From Jejuia sp043557195 (GTDB lineage Bacteria > Bacteroidota > Bacteroidia > Flavobacteriales > Flavobacteriaceae): DNA of 64,000 nucleotides. The stretch covers positions 2,170,001-2,234,000 of the forward strand of contig CP121314.1 in NCBI GenBank assembly GCA_043557195.1, read 5' to 3'. The first letter of the stretch is position 1; each line of letters opens with the position of its first letter. Below the pieces are notes generated by a model. It was not told the DNA's origin. It made no database searches and was given only the letters and a program-made list of their open reading frames with translations. Below, piece after piece: positions 8,328-16,789 of this stretch. The position numbers and the translations under genes were made by a program.

Positions 8328-9550
8328 TGCGTTCTAAAACCCACATATTTCGAGGTCTTTTTCTACTCCTTATTTTTGTAGGTAGTCTAAGTGGTTTTGC
8401 CCAAAGTAATAAGCAAAAACAATTAGAGACGCGTCGACAGGAATTGCGTAGAGAAATTCAAAAAATTAATGCATTACGCGCCGAAAATAAATCTAAGGAG
8501 AAATCTCAACTATCACTCATTGAGGACTTCAATTATAAAATAAGTGTATTAAATAATCTGATTAAGGTCACCAATCAACAAGCAAATTTACTTACGCGAG
8601 AAATCAATAATAACCAAAAACAAATTGGTAACCTTCGTGATGAGCTAAAACTTTTAAAAGATGACTATGCTGCCATGATTGTGAAATCATACAAAAGTAA
8701 AAACCAGCAAAGTCGTATTATGTTTTTATTGTCTTCAAACGATTTTAAGCAAGCCTACAAGCGTTTGCAGTACATGAAGCAGTATACAAGCCATCAAAAA
8801 GAACAAGGTGAAACTATAAAGGCAAAAACGGCCGAATTACAGCAAATAAATAAAGATTTACTCCTTCAAAAAGAGGAAAAGCAAAAGCTAGTTGCCGAAA
8901 ACAAAAAAACACAAAAAACACTTGAGAAGGAGCGTGCGCAACATCGTTCTATCATGGCGTCCATTCAAAAGGACTTGAATAAATACACTGCTCAAATAAA
9001 ATCTAAACAGCGAGAAGCCGCTAGAATAGATAGAGAAATAGAGCGTATTGTTAGAGCAGAAATTGCAAAATCCAACAAAAAAACAAACACATCCAGTAGT
9101 TCCAGTTTTGCTTTAACCGCAGAAGAAAAGGTGCTGGCAAGTAATTTTGTTGCCAATAAAGGGAAACTGCCTTGGCCAGTTGAGAAAGGCTTTGTGAAAG
9201 CCCGTTACGGCAAACAACCCTCGTTGATTGATAGGTCTTTAACCGTTCAGCGTAATGGTGTTTTAATTACCACTGAAAAAGAGGCAAAAGCAAGGGTGAT
9301 TTTTAATGGTACCGTAATTAAGGTAACCGCCATTAGAAATTCCAATCCTATGGTGATGATTAAGCACGGTAACTACATCACGGTCTATAAAAACCTATCC
9401 AAAGTTTACGTTAAAGAAGGCGATACTGTTAAAACAAAAGATGTTATTGGCGAAGTTTCTACAAATTTAGAAGGCGATACCATCCTCAGTTTTTCCATTT
9501 TTAAGGATGCAACAACACAGAATCCTGCAAGCTGGATTTATAAGATGTAA
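8327..9550 (+). CDS. EnvC-like murein hydrolase activator (coiled coil + degenerate LytM)
   Basis: A 407-residue exported protein with a signal peptide (cleavage near SGFAQ), a long coiled coil over residues about 25-240 rich in K, E and Q, and a C-terminal M23/LytM domain (residues 280-407). The zinc-ligand positions of active M23 peptidases are not conserved: the usual Y-x-H-L reads YKNL, and the usual LHFEI reads LSFSI. So it most likely regulates rather than cuts peptidoglycan, as EnvC does for amidases at the septum. The DUF4292 gene overlaps it upstream. Confidence 0.9.
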   Translation: MRSKTHIFRGLFLLLIFVGSLSGFAQSNKQKQLETRRQELRREIQKINALRAENKSKEKSQLSLIEDFNYKISVLNNLIKVTNQQANLLTREINNNQKQIGNLRDELKLLKDDYAAMIVKSYKSKNQQSRIMFLLSSNDFKQAYKRLQYMKQYTSHQKEQGETIKAKTAELQQINKDLLLQKEEKQKLVAENKKTQKTLEKERAQHRSIMASIQKDLNKYTAQIKSKQREAARIDREIERIVRAEIAKSNKKTNTSSSSSFALTAEEKVLASNFVANKGKLPWPVEKGFVKARYGKQPSLIDRSLTVQRNGVLITTEKEAKARVIFNGTVIKVTAIRNSNPMVMIKHGNYITVYKNLSKVYVKEGDTVKTKDVIGEVSTNLEGDTILSFSIFKDATTQNPASWIYKM

Positions 9551-9600
9551 CTCGAAGTGTGTAATACTGAACTCGTTTCAGTATCTCTCAAAATAAAAGA

Positions 9601-9693
9601 AATTGGGCGTTACCCACAAGGGGTCAGGCTTTCGGGAGTCGCTCCCTCCTGCGTCGGGGAGCTTCAACAAATCCCTCAATCCTTAACGCAGAG
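9601..9693 (-). repeat. dispersed structured element R2
   Basis: Minus-strand copy. Read on the minus strand it runs TGCGTTAAGGATTGAGGGATTTGT, then GGAGGGAGCGACTCCC, GACCCCTTGTGGGTAACGCCC. The outer stem is TAACGC (9684-9689) with GCGTTA (9607-9612). It lies in the convergent gap between the EnvC-like gene and the small lipoprotein gene. Confidence 0.8.
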
Positions 9694-9749
9694 ATTCGTC
9701 TAAAATTTACATTTCATCAAAAGCCTTGTTGAATACGTACTTTATTAGA

Positions 9750-9962
9750 TTATACTCTAGTAATTACGTAGCCTCTTCTCGTTTTTCTATAATGATTTCC
9801 GTTCCAGAAATAGTAGCGTTTACCTTTAACCTTTACAATTTTGTAATGTCTTGGAGGCATTTTAACAACAGTTACAGAAGCTGGTCTTGTAACCACTCTA
9901 GTAGCGCATGACGATAAGCTCATCATACAAATAGCCGAAAATAAAATAACAAAAGTTCTCAT
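9750..9962 (-). CDS. Small lipoprotein, 70 residues, unknown function
   Basis: The N-terminus (MRTFVILFSAICMMSLSSC) is a lipoprotein signal peptide with lipobox LSSC at residues 16-19. The mature part is about 50 residues, very basic and rich in tyrosine and aromatics (HYKIVKVKGKRYYFWNGNHYRKTRRGY). I do not recognise the family. The +-strand frame over the same bases lacks such features, so the minus-strand reading is preferred. Confidence 0.75.
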   Translation of the reverse strand: MRTFVILFSAICMMSLSSCATRVVTRPASVTVVKMPPRHYKIVKVKGKRYYFWNGNHYRKTRRGYVITRV

Positions 9963-10018
9963 AGCATTAAGATTTTGGGTTCTTTAATGCTTATAAGACT
10001 TTGGTAAAATAAAAAGGT

Positions 10019-10528
10019 TTAATCAAACAGCGCCTTTAACTCAGTTGCATCGTTTGGTTTCATTTTTCCAGCTAACAATAAACTTAATTGTTTACGTCGC
10101 AATGCTGCATCAAAACGCTCTTTTTCTAGTTCGGTTTCAGGAGTAACTTCAGGCACTTTTACAGGGCGTCCAGTTTCATCAACAGCTACAAATGTGTAAA
10201 TAGCTTCATTAGCCTTTGTTCTAGCACCAGACTCTCTATCTTCCATCCACACATCAATATAAATTTCCATAGACGTATTAAACGCACGAGAAACTTTAGC
10301 TTCAACAGTAACCACACTCCCCAAAGGTACTGCGCGATTAAACGCCACATGATTTACTGAGGCTGTTACTACAATACGTCTACTATGGCGTCTTGCAGCA
10401 ATACTAGCTGCACGATCCATACGCGCTAAAAGTTCACCACCAAATAAGTTGTTTAAAGGGTTGGTTTCACTAGGTAAAACCATATCGGTCATTGTAGTTT
10501 TCGATTGTTCCGGAGTCTTTGCTTGCAT
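10019..10528 (-). CDS. Acyl-CoA thioesterase (hotdog fold, YciA/ACOT family)
   Basis: From the ATG at 10528 the protein is 169 residues; a TTG seven codons further upstream is possible but adds only a polar stretch. The region TDMVLPSETNPLNNLFGGELLARMD is the conserved hotdog motif with the catalytic asparagine/aspartate region, followed by VNHVAFNRAVPLGSVVTVEA. Such enzymes hydrolyse acyl-CoA to free acid and CoA in the cytoplasm. The C-terminus is a charged helical tail. It is followed on the same strand by the small lipoprotein gene and preceded by the HU/SPOR gene. Confidence 0.9.
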   Translation of the reverse strand: MQAKTPEQSKTTMTDMVLPSETNPLNNLFGGELLARMDRAASIAARRHSRRIVVTASVNHVAFNRAVPLGSVVTVEAKVSRAFNTSMEIYIDVWMEDRESGARTKANEAIYTFVAVDETGRPVKVPEVTPETELEKERFDAALRRKQLSLLLAGKMKPNDATELKALFD

Positions 10529-10594
10529 CTCTAAATTTTGATGCTGCAAAGTTACGTATTAAAGCAATAAAGTAAACAGTAATCTTTTGTTAAA

Positions 10595-11548
10595 CTAGTC
10601 CAGTTTCTGCACCAGTAACCACGCATCTTTATTATGCGTTTTTTTGATAGTTCTCAATGCTTTAAGCGCATCAAGTCTGCCTTCGTAACTCGCGTAAGCT
10701 ACTTGATGTAAACCATAGCGATTTGCACCAATTTTTCTTGCACTAAAGCCTTCAGCTTTTAATTGTGCTACCTTTTTATCGCAGTTTTCTTCAATTCTAA
10801 AAGCACCAGCAACAATATGATAATTGCCCGTTTGTTTGGTAACGTTCAAAGTAATCGCTGGAAGTGGATTTAAACTAAAAGTAGCCTCTTGAATTTTATT
10901 GTCTAATTGCTGTTTTGCTTCTTCTTGAGCCAACATATTGTGGGCTTCAATTTGACCAACGTAATATTTTGATGCCATTACACCACCTAATGTTAAGGCA
11001 ATCAATGCAACAGCGGCATATTTTAAATACCCTCTATTGGTTGCTGAGCCTGTCGAAGCACGCTTTTCAGGAGTGATTGTAATAGGTGCAGTTTCCTCAA
11101 TAGCTTCAACGGTTTCTTTATAAACCTCTCGCGTAACAACTTCAGATTCAAATTGAGATAAACCAAAAGCGTCAGTAAGATAATTGAGGTTATACGAAGG
11201 TTCAAAAACTATTTTTCCTTCAGAGTTAAAAATAATTTCACCTATATTATTAAACGTGATGGTTTCTCCTTGTGTCAAATACGACTTTAAGATTTTTACA
11301 CGTTTTTTTATTTTTTTTACTGCAACTTCAAAAGGAATTTTTTCTACATCAGCAATATAACGTGCTAACAAACCATCATTATTTTGGATTTGCTCGTTAA
11401 AAGCAATGACTTTTCTTGGTGGATAGAACGAATTAGTAGTTTCATTTACGGTAGCAGATTGACGCTCAGTTAAAAACGCACCAAAGTCAGGTACAATCAC
11501 ACATTCGTATCGGTATAATAAATCGCTAATGAAGGTTTCCAGTTGCAT
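10595..11548 (-). CDS. HU-CCDC81 and SPOR domain membrane protein
   Basis: 317 residues in three parts. Residues 1-140 form two Bacteroidetes-type HU-CCDC81 domains (LLYRYECVIVPDFGAFL, then YLTQGETITFNNIGEI). A transmembrane segment lies near residues 173-193 (YAAVALIALTLGGVMASKYY). A C-terminal SPOR domain (NYHIVAGAFRIEENCDKKVAQ to the end) is a fold that binds glycan strands lacking stem peptides at division sites. So an HU-like cytoplasmic domain is linked across the membrane to septal peptidoglycan. A link between chromosome and cell wall is inferred, not shown. Confidence 0.88.
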   Translation of the reverse strand: MQLETFISDLLYRYECVIVPDFGAFLTERQSATVNETTNSFYPPRKVIAFNEQIQNNDGLLARYIADVEKIPFEVAVKKIKKRVKILKSYLTQGETITFNNIGEIIFNSEGKIVFEPSYNLNYLTDAFGLSQFESEVVTREVYKETVEAIEETAPITITPEKRASTGSATNRGYLKYAAVALIALTLGGVMASKYYVGQIEAHNMLAQEEAKQQLDNKIQEATFSLNPLPAITLNVTKQTGNYHIVAGAFRIEENCDKKVAQLKAEGFSARKIGANRYGLHQVAYASYEGRLDALKALRTIKKTHNKDAWLLVQKLD

Positions 11549-11649
11549 AAGGCAAATTTAAAAAAATATGGTTTCTATTAAATTTTTGACTTAACTATTT
11601 ATTAACAATGGAAAAATCCTTTTCTTGCAGTAGAATTTCAGATGTTTAA

Positions 11650-12753
11650 ATGACAGAAAACGACCTACTTTACACCTTAGCCTTACAGCATGTGCCAAAT
11701 GTTGGAGACATTATTGCGAAACGCCTCATTGCACATTGTGGTTCTGCTGAAGCGGTATTGAAAGAAAAAAAAGCACGCCTTTTAAAGATTGATGGTATTG
11801 GCGAATATGTGTTAAGTGGACTCTTTGATCCGCAACATTTAGTTGAGGCCGAAAAGGAAATTGCTTTCATCGAGGAGAACGCTATAAAAGTGTCTTATTT
11901 TGAAGACACTTATTATCCTGAAAAATTAAAGCATTGTATTGATGGCCCTATTTTATTGTTTCAAACAGGACATATTAATTTAGAGCAGCAGCATATTATT
12001 AGTATTGTTGGTACCAGAAAAATTACAACTAATGGCATCGCTTTTTGCGAAAAATTGATTGAAGCTTTACGACCCTATAACCCTATAATTGTTTCAGGTT
12101 TTGCATATGGAACAGATATCACGGCGCATAAATTAGCGATAAAACATAATTTACAAACTATAGGTTGTTTAGCGCACGGATTGAACCAAATTTACCCAAA
12201 AGTGCATAAAAAGTATATGGCTGATGTTGAGAAAAACGGAGGTTTTTTCTCTGATTTTTGGAGTACAAGTAAGTTTGATAAAACCAATTTTTTAAAACGA
12301 AATCGTATTATTGCAGGCCTAAGTGAAGCTACAATTGTGATAGAATCTGCTGAAAAAGGCGGTAGTTTGGTTACTGCAGATATTGCCCATTCCTACAACC
12401 GCGATGTTTTTGCAGTTCCTGGGCGCACTACAGACCAATTTAGTATTGGCTGTAACAACTTAATAAAATACCAAAAAGCACATATGATGACTTCGCCTTT
12501 GGATGTGCCTTATATTTTGAATTGGCAACTGGAAGAAAACGAAAAACCAGTTGTGCAAAAACAATTGTTTGTTGAGTTGGATGATACTGAAAAGCTTATT
12601 TACAATTATTTAAAAGACAACGAAAAAGCACAACTTGATATGATTGCTTTAGGGTGTTATTTACCCATTTTTAAAACTGCAAGTATCTTATTGAATATGG
12701 AATTAAAAGGCGTGGTAAGACCTTTACCTGGTAAGTTGTTTGAAATAATTTAA
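11650..12753 (+). CDS. dprA: DNA-processing protein DprA
   Basis: 367 residues. A helix-hairpin-helix-like N-terminus (residues 1-75) is followed by the DprA Rossmann-like domain with IVGTRKITTNG near 118 and SGFAYGTDITAHKLAI near 155, and by a C-terminal winged-helix domain. DprA binds incoming single-stranded DNA and loads RecA during natural transformation. recA lies about 5 kb away but is not adjacent. The stop codon overlaps the trpS stop on the other strand. Confidence 0.96.
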   Translation: MTENDLLYTLALQHVPNVGDIIAKRLIAHCGSAEAVLKEKKARLLKIDGIGEYVLSGLFDPQHLVEAEKEIAFIEENAIKVSYFEDTYYPEKLKHCIDGPILLFQTGHINLEQQHIISIVGTRKITTNGIAFCEKLIEALRPYNPIIVSGFAYGTDITAHKLAIKHNLQTIGCLAHGLNQIYPKVHKKYMADVEKNGGFFSDFWSTSKFDKTNFLKRNRIIAGLSEATIVIESAEKGGSLVTADIAHSYNRDVFAVPGRTTDQFSIGCNNLIKYQKAHMMTSPLDVPYILNWQLEENEKPVVQKQLFVELDDTEKLIYNYLKDNEKAQLDMIALGCYLPIFKTASILLNMELKGVVRPLPGKLFEII

Positions 12754-13718
12754 TATCCAACTTTCTCGCGAACCCTAGCCAAAACGCTGTCAGCCACTTT
12801 TTTTGCCTTTTCAGCACCAATAGCTAAAGCTTTGTCAATTTCGTTAAGGTTATTCATGTAGTGATTGTAACGTTCGCGAGGTTCAGCAAATTTTTCTATA
12901 ATTAATTCATATAGGGCTTGTTTAGCATGTCCGTAGCCATAACAACCTTTTTCGTAATTAGCTTTCATTTCAGCAATTTGAGCATCATCTGCTAATAAAC
13001 TATAAATTGCAAAACAATTACAGGTTGTCCAATCTTTAGGGTCTTCAAGCGGAGTACTATCCGTTTTAATAGACATAATCTGCTTACGCAGTTTTTTATC
13101 CGCTAGAAATATATTAATCGTATTATTTCTACTCTTGCTCATTTTTTCACCATCAGTTCCAGGAACTAACATGGTGTTTTCTTGAATTTTCCCTTCAGGC
13201 ATTACAAAAGTATCGCCTACTTGCGCATGAAAACGAGAGGCTACATCGCGTGTCATCTCAATATGTTGCAATTGGTCTTTCCCCACAGGAATGATGTTGG
13301 CGTCATACAATAAAATATCGGCAGCCATAAGCATCGGGTAGGTAAATAATCCAGAATTTACATCTTCCAACCTATCAGCTTTATCTTTAAAACTATGAGC
13401 AAGTGTTAAGCGTTGGTATGGAAAAAAGCAACTTAAATACCAAGATAATTCGGTGACTTGAGGAATATCGCTTTGTCTATAAAACACAGTTTTTTCAATA
13501 TCTAAACCAAAAGCCAACCAAGTTGCAGCAGTAGAATAGGTGTTTTCTCTAAGTGTAGCAGCATCTTTAATTTGCGTTAAGGTGTGCAGATTTGCAATAA
13601 ACAAATAGGAGTCGTTTTTTGGGTCTTCAGCCATTTTAATTGCTGGCATAATTGCGCCCAAAATGTTTCCTAAATGTGGTGTTCCTGTACTTTGTATCCC
13701 TGTAAGTATTCTTGCCAT
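12750..13718 (-). CDS. trpS: Tryptophanyl-tRNA synthetase
   Basis: A 322-residue class I aminoacyl-tRNA synthetase that charges tRNA-Trp. The HIGH-type motif is TPHLGN at residues 12-17, preceded by GIQSTG, and the KMSKS loop (GEKMSKSRNN) lies near residue 192. Length is normal. The start codon lies 7 bases downstream of a perfect hairpin at 13726-13743, which would sit in the leader of its mRNA. Confidence 0.97.
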   Translation of the reverse strand: MARILTGIQSTGTPHLGNILGAIMPAIKMAEDPKNDSYLFIANLHTLTQIKDAATLRENTYSTAATWLAFGLDIEKTVFYRQSDIPQVTELSWYLSCFFPYQRLTLAHSFKDKADRLEDVNSGLFTYPMLMAADILLYDANIIPVGKDQLQHIEMTRDVASRFHAQVGDTFVMPEGKIQENTMLVPGTDGEKMSKSRNNTINIFLADKKLRKQIMSIKTDSTPLEDPKDWTTCNCFAIYSLLADDAQIAEMKANYEKGCYGYGHAKQALYELIIEKFAEPRERYNHYMNNLNEIDKALAIGAEKAKKVADSVLARVREKVGY

Positions 13719-13721
13719 TTC

Positions 13722-13746
13722 GTCATTCTCGCAAAGGCGAGAATCT
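13722..13746 (+). repeat. perfect palindrome before trpS
   Basis: GTCA-TTCTCGC-AAAG-GCGAGAA-TCT: 7-bp perfect stem, four-base loop, with the same GTCATTC/GAATCT ends as the other short palindromes. It differs from the copies around the GIY-YIG gene by compensated pairs. It lies just upstream of trpS. Confidence 0.8.
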
Positions 13747-13819
13747 AATTTAAATTAAACTCAAATTTTAAACCGAAAGCAAAGGTAAATGATTTCATAA
13801 AAACCTCAATACAATTGCT

Positions 13820-13827
13820 TATTTTTG
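13820..13827 (+). promoter_or_regulatory. candidate -7 promoter element (TATTTTTG)
   Basis: Matches the Bacteroidetes -7 consensus TAnnTTTG. It ends 6 bases before the ATG at 13834, so transcription would begin at or next to the start codon of the acyltransferase gene. I see no clear -33 TTG at the expected distance. Confidence 0.35.
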
Positions 13828-13833
13828 GCAGTA

Positions 13834-14571
13834 ATGATGGTTTTTAAATACATATTTTGGGTGTTGTACCGTATTTGGTTTTACATCCTTGTGGCATTGC
13901 CAATTTTAATACTGTTCCCATTGCTGTTGATTTCTATTTCGAAGGAATCTTGGTATCCTCACTTTTTTAAATTAGCACGAGGGTGGGCGAAATTCATTTT
14001 AATAGGCATGGGCTTTCGTTATAATATTGAACGCGAACAAACACCGGAGCAAGGTAAAAGCTATATGTTTGTAGCAAACCACACTTCAATGGCCGATATT
14101 ATGTTGATGCTTGTTGCAGTTAAAAACCCTTTTGTTTTTGTAGGGAAGAAGGAGTTAGCTAAAATTCCGCTATTTGGTTTTTTCTACAAGCGTACTTGTA
14201 TTTTGGTAGACAGAAGTTCTCCAGAAAGTAGGCGTGCTGTTTTTCTAAGAGCACAAAAACGCTTGAAGCAAGGTTTGAGTATTTGTATATTTCCTGAAGG
14301 TGGAGTACCAGACGAATCTATTCTTTTAGATGAATTTAAAGACGGGGCTTTTCGATTAGCCATAAATCACCAAATTCCAATTGTGCCTTTAACGTTTGCC
14401 GATAATAAAAAACGATTTTCATATACATTCTTCAGTGGAGGCCCCGGGAAAATGAGAGCTAAGATTCATAAATTTATTCCCACAGAAGGTTTAACTACAG
14501 ATGATACAAGAGCGCTAAATGAATCTTCAAGAGAGATAATTTTAAATCAATTACAAAATTATAGCAAATAA
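13834..14571 (+). CDS. 1-acyl-sn-glycerol-3-phosphate acyltransferase (PlsC-like)
   Basis: About 245 residues from the ATG at 13834 (a second ATG follows directly, and a TTG lies three codons upstream). A strongly hydrophobic N-terminal anchor (residues 5-35) precedes the acyltransferase domain with motif I NHTSMAD and motif III FPEGG. It transfers an acyl group to lysophosphatidic acid to make phosphatidic acid at the inner membrane. It stands alone and is closed by a strong terminator. Some members of this family acylate ornithine or other lipids instead, and the sequence cannot exclude that. Confidence 0.9.
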   Translation: MMVFKYIFWVLYRIWFYILVALPILILFPLLLISISKESWYPHFFKLARGWAKFILIGMGFRYNIEREQTPEQGKSYMFVANHTSMADIMLMLVAVKNPFVFVGKKELAKIPLFGFFYKRTCILVDRSSPESRRAVFLRAQKRLKQGLSICIFPEGGVPDESILLDEFKDGAFRLAINHQIPIVPLTFADNKKRFSYTFFSGGPGKMRAKIHKFIPTEGLTTDDTRALNESSREIILNQLQNYSK

Positions 14572-14602
14572 AAAACTGCTCTTGGGGGAAGAGCAGTTTT
14601 TT
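14572..14602 (+). terminator. Rho-independent terminator after plsC-like gene
   Basis: AAACTGCTCTT and AAGAGCAGTTT pair around a GGGGG loop, followed by a T run. It starts at the acyltransferase stop codon. The flanking A and T runs could let it act in both directions. Confidence 0.9.
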
Positions 14603-14655
14603 CTAGACATCAGCTTTCGAGCTTAAGGAAAGCCGACATCAATCTAACCAAAAAC

Positions 14656-16218
14656 CTAAAATTTAATTCCGAATCCGGTGTACACTCCAATAAAGAAGGG
14701 TTGAAAATCACCAGACGTATTTTTAAACGTATTAATTTGATATTTGAACATAGGTTCTAAATTCAAATTAATCTTTTCTGATACTTTATAATTTAAGCCC
14801 AAACCAAAGTTTGCACTATAACTTGTATTATTAATATTATCGTTTTCCTGCAATCGTGTAGGTTGTCCTTCTATAATAGAAATAGATTCATAATTATTTA
14901 AAAACAACGAACTAAAACCACCAATAACATTTACACCTAAACGCTTTGTAGAGACAGCATATTGTAACTCTAAAGGCACTTCAATAAAACCAAATGACTG
15001 ATTTATGCTTGTGTTTGTAGTTTCAAAAGCAGCTATGTTGCTGGACTTAAAAGATGTAGCACTCATAATCGATACATTTTCACCAGCACTTATTGACGAA
15101 CTAGCGGCAGTATTATCGGCTACTGTATTACTTAACGTATGTAATGTTTTGGTGCTAGCCGCATTTGCGCTTACAGAATTAAATACAACCACATCGTTAG
15201 TGTTGTATCCTAAATTCACACGATTGACCCCAGAGCGAATAGTAAGTCTCTTATTTATGGCATAACTAGCATTAAGACCATAACTCATGTTCACCTCGCC
15301 ACTTTTAGAGTTTTCGTTAAACTGAGCATCGATAGACGATCCTTTACCTAAACTACTAAAGTACACTGGAGCAGCATTAGGCGCAATACTCCATTTATTA
15401 AGATCAGCAACTTCAGTTTTCTCTTCCTCTAGGAGTGACTTATTTTTTTCAATAGCTTCTTCGATAGATTGTTCTTCTTTCTTAGTATTATTTTCTGCTA
15501 CTTCTTTAGTTTCAATAGCACCTGTATTTAAAGAAGTATTTGTTTCAATTTTAGCATTGTCTGAAGCAATTGTAGTTGCTTTTTGTTTTGGATTACCCTG
15601 ATCAATAATAACATTGCTGTTATTCTTATTTAAAGTTGAATTGTCTTTAACTTCAGTTTTACTTTTACTTATGGTATTATCTGCAATTAAATTAGAAGCA
15701 TCATTCTTAAACAATGCTTTGGATTTAATTTTAGAAGCTTCAGAAGCTGTTTTAATTGAACTATTATCTTTTGATTTAGCAATAACTTTTTCTTGCTGTT
15801 CTGATTTCGAGGTGTTTTTAAACGTTTCTTTTGAAGTATCTAAAGGTAAAACGGTTTTGTCTTTCGATTCATCAACGTTAGAAATCACAGAAGTATTATC
15901 GGTATTGATAATGTCTTGACTTTTCTTCTGAAGATTTTCATCAGTTGTGTTTTTTACATCTGTTTCTTCAGTGTCCACTACTTGCGGCGTTATATCTTCT
16001 GAAACATCACCATTGAAAATATAAGAACCAATAGTAAACGTTAACAATAAAAGTGCTGCAACACCAGCGTAACGCCACCAAATAGGTATTACGCGTCGTT
16101 TTTTCTTCTTCTCGTTAAGTTTAGCTTCTAAGTTATCCCAAACCGCATCATCAGGTTGCACTTCAAAATCTTTAAAGCGTTCCTGAAATAATCTATCTAT
16201 ATGTTTTTTATCTCCCAT
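14656..16218 (-). CDS. Inner-membrane-anchored protein with C-terminal outer-membrane-type beta-barrel (putative anti-sigma partner)
   Basis: 520 residues in an unusual order. A charged cytoplasm-like N-terminus (residues 1-46, FQERFKDFEVQPDDAVWDNLEAKL) resembles the short anti-sigma regions next to Bacteroidetes ECF factors. A hydrophobic segment lies at about 47-68 (WWRYAGVAALLLLTFTIGSYIF). A low-complexity S/T/N/K/E-rich linker covers 70-285. Residues about 290-520 alternate as in a PorT-type beta-barrel and end in phenylalanine (GFGIKF), the usual outer-membrane end. The gene overlaps the sigma factor stop by one base, so they are co-translated. Regulation of the sigma factor is inferred from context. 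Confidence 0.75.
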   Translation of the reverse strand: MGDKKHIDRLFQERFKDFEVQPDDAVWDNLEAKLNEKKKKRRVIPIWWRYAGVAALLLLTFTIGSYIFNGDVSEDITPQVVDTEETDVKNTTDENLQKKSQDIINTDNTSVISNVDESKDKTVLPLDTSKETFKNTSKSEQQEKVIAKSKDNSSIKTASEASKIKSKALFKNDASNLIADNTISKSKTEVKDNSTLNKNNSNVIIDQGNPKQKATTIASDNAKIETNTSLNTGAIETKEVAENNTKKEEQSIEEAIEKNKSLLEEEKTEVADLNKWSIAPNAAPVYFSSLGKGSSIDAQFNENSKSGEVNMSYGLNASYAINKRLTIRSGVNRVNLGYNTNDVVVFNSVSANAASTKTLHTLSNTVADNTAASSSISAGENVSIMSATSFKSSNIAAFETTNTSINQSFGFIEVPLELQYAVSTKRLGVNVIGGFSSLFLNNYESISIIEGQPTRLQENDNINNTSYSANFGLGLNYKVSEKINLNLEPMFKYQINTFKNTSGDFQPFFIGVYTGFGIKF

Positions 16219-16769
16219 TATAAGGATCGTAGGTTTTGCTTTTCGTTATATTGTTCTATAGTTTGCTTCAAAATTTGTCTTGCTCTGGCCAAATTAGATT
16301 TTGAAGTACCTACAGTAATTTTTAGCATTTCTGCTATATCTTTATGCGAATAACCATCAAGAGCATAGAGGTTAAATACCAATCTGTATCTATCAGGTAA
16401 TTCTTGTATAATTTGTAAAAGGAAATCAATGGAGACTTGTTCTTCATCAACTTCTATTTCTACATCTTCGGTTATGTTTTCATTTATAATATCAAAAACT
16501 TTTTCACTTCGGTAACGCTGTAATACGGTATTTACTGTAACGCGTTTCATCCATCCTTCAAAAGAGCCTTTGTGTTTATACTGATCAATTTTATTAAAAA
16601 TCGTTAAAAACGCATCTTGTAAATTATCTTGTGCTTCAACATAGTTTCGTGAATACTTTAAGCACGTAGAAAACAACTTGCCCGAAAAGAGCTTATATAA
16701 TTCCCCCTGTGCTTTGGTATCATTACTTTTACATTTTTCTATGAGTTGGTTTAAACTCAAGTGATACAA
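16218..16769 (-). CDS. ECF-type RNA polymerase sigma factor
   Basis: A sigma-70 family extracytoplasmic-function factor of about 180 residues. Region 2 includes ALFxxxSRNY-type helices (CLKYSRNYVEAQDNLQDAFL) and GWMKRVTVN. Region 4 has LPDRYRLVFNLYALDGYSHKDIAEML with a helix-turn-helix and a typical end (SKSNLARARQILKQ). No ATG exists in the first 70 codons. The start must be a TTG, at 16769 or three codons later at 16760 (MSLNQLIEKC, which looks more like the family). It directs transcription of a regulon probably controlled through the overlapping downstream membrane protein. Confidence 0.92.
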   Translation of the reverse strand: MYHLSLNQLIEKCKSNDTKAQGELYKLFSGKLFSTCLKYSRNYVEAQDNLQDAFLTIFNKIDQYKHKGSFEGWMKRVTVNTVLQRYRSEKVFDIINENITEDVEIEVDEEQVSIDFLLQIIQELPDRYRLVFNLYALDGYSHKDIAEMLKITVGTSKSNLARARQILKQTIEQYNEKQNLRSL

Positions 16770-16789
16770 AGATTAATTTTATACTCCGT

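Noticed and set aside
9726..9911. Plus-strand frame over the small lipoprotein gene
   Set aside because: It overlaps a minus-strand frame with a clear lipoprotein signal peptide and itself has no recognisable feature.
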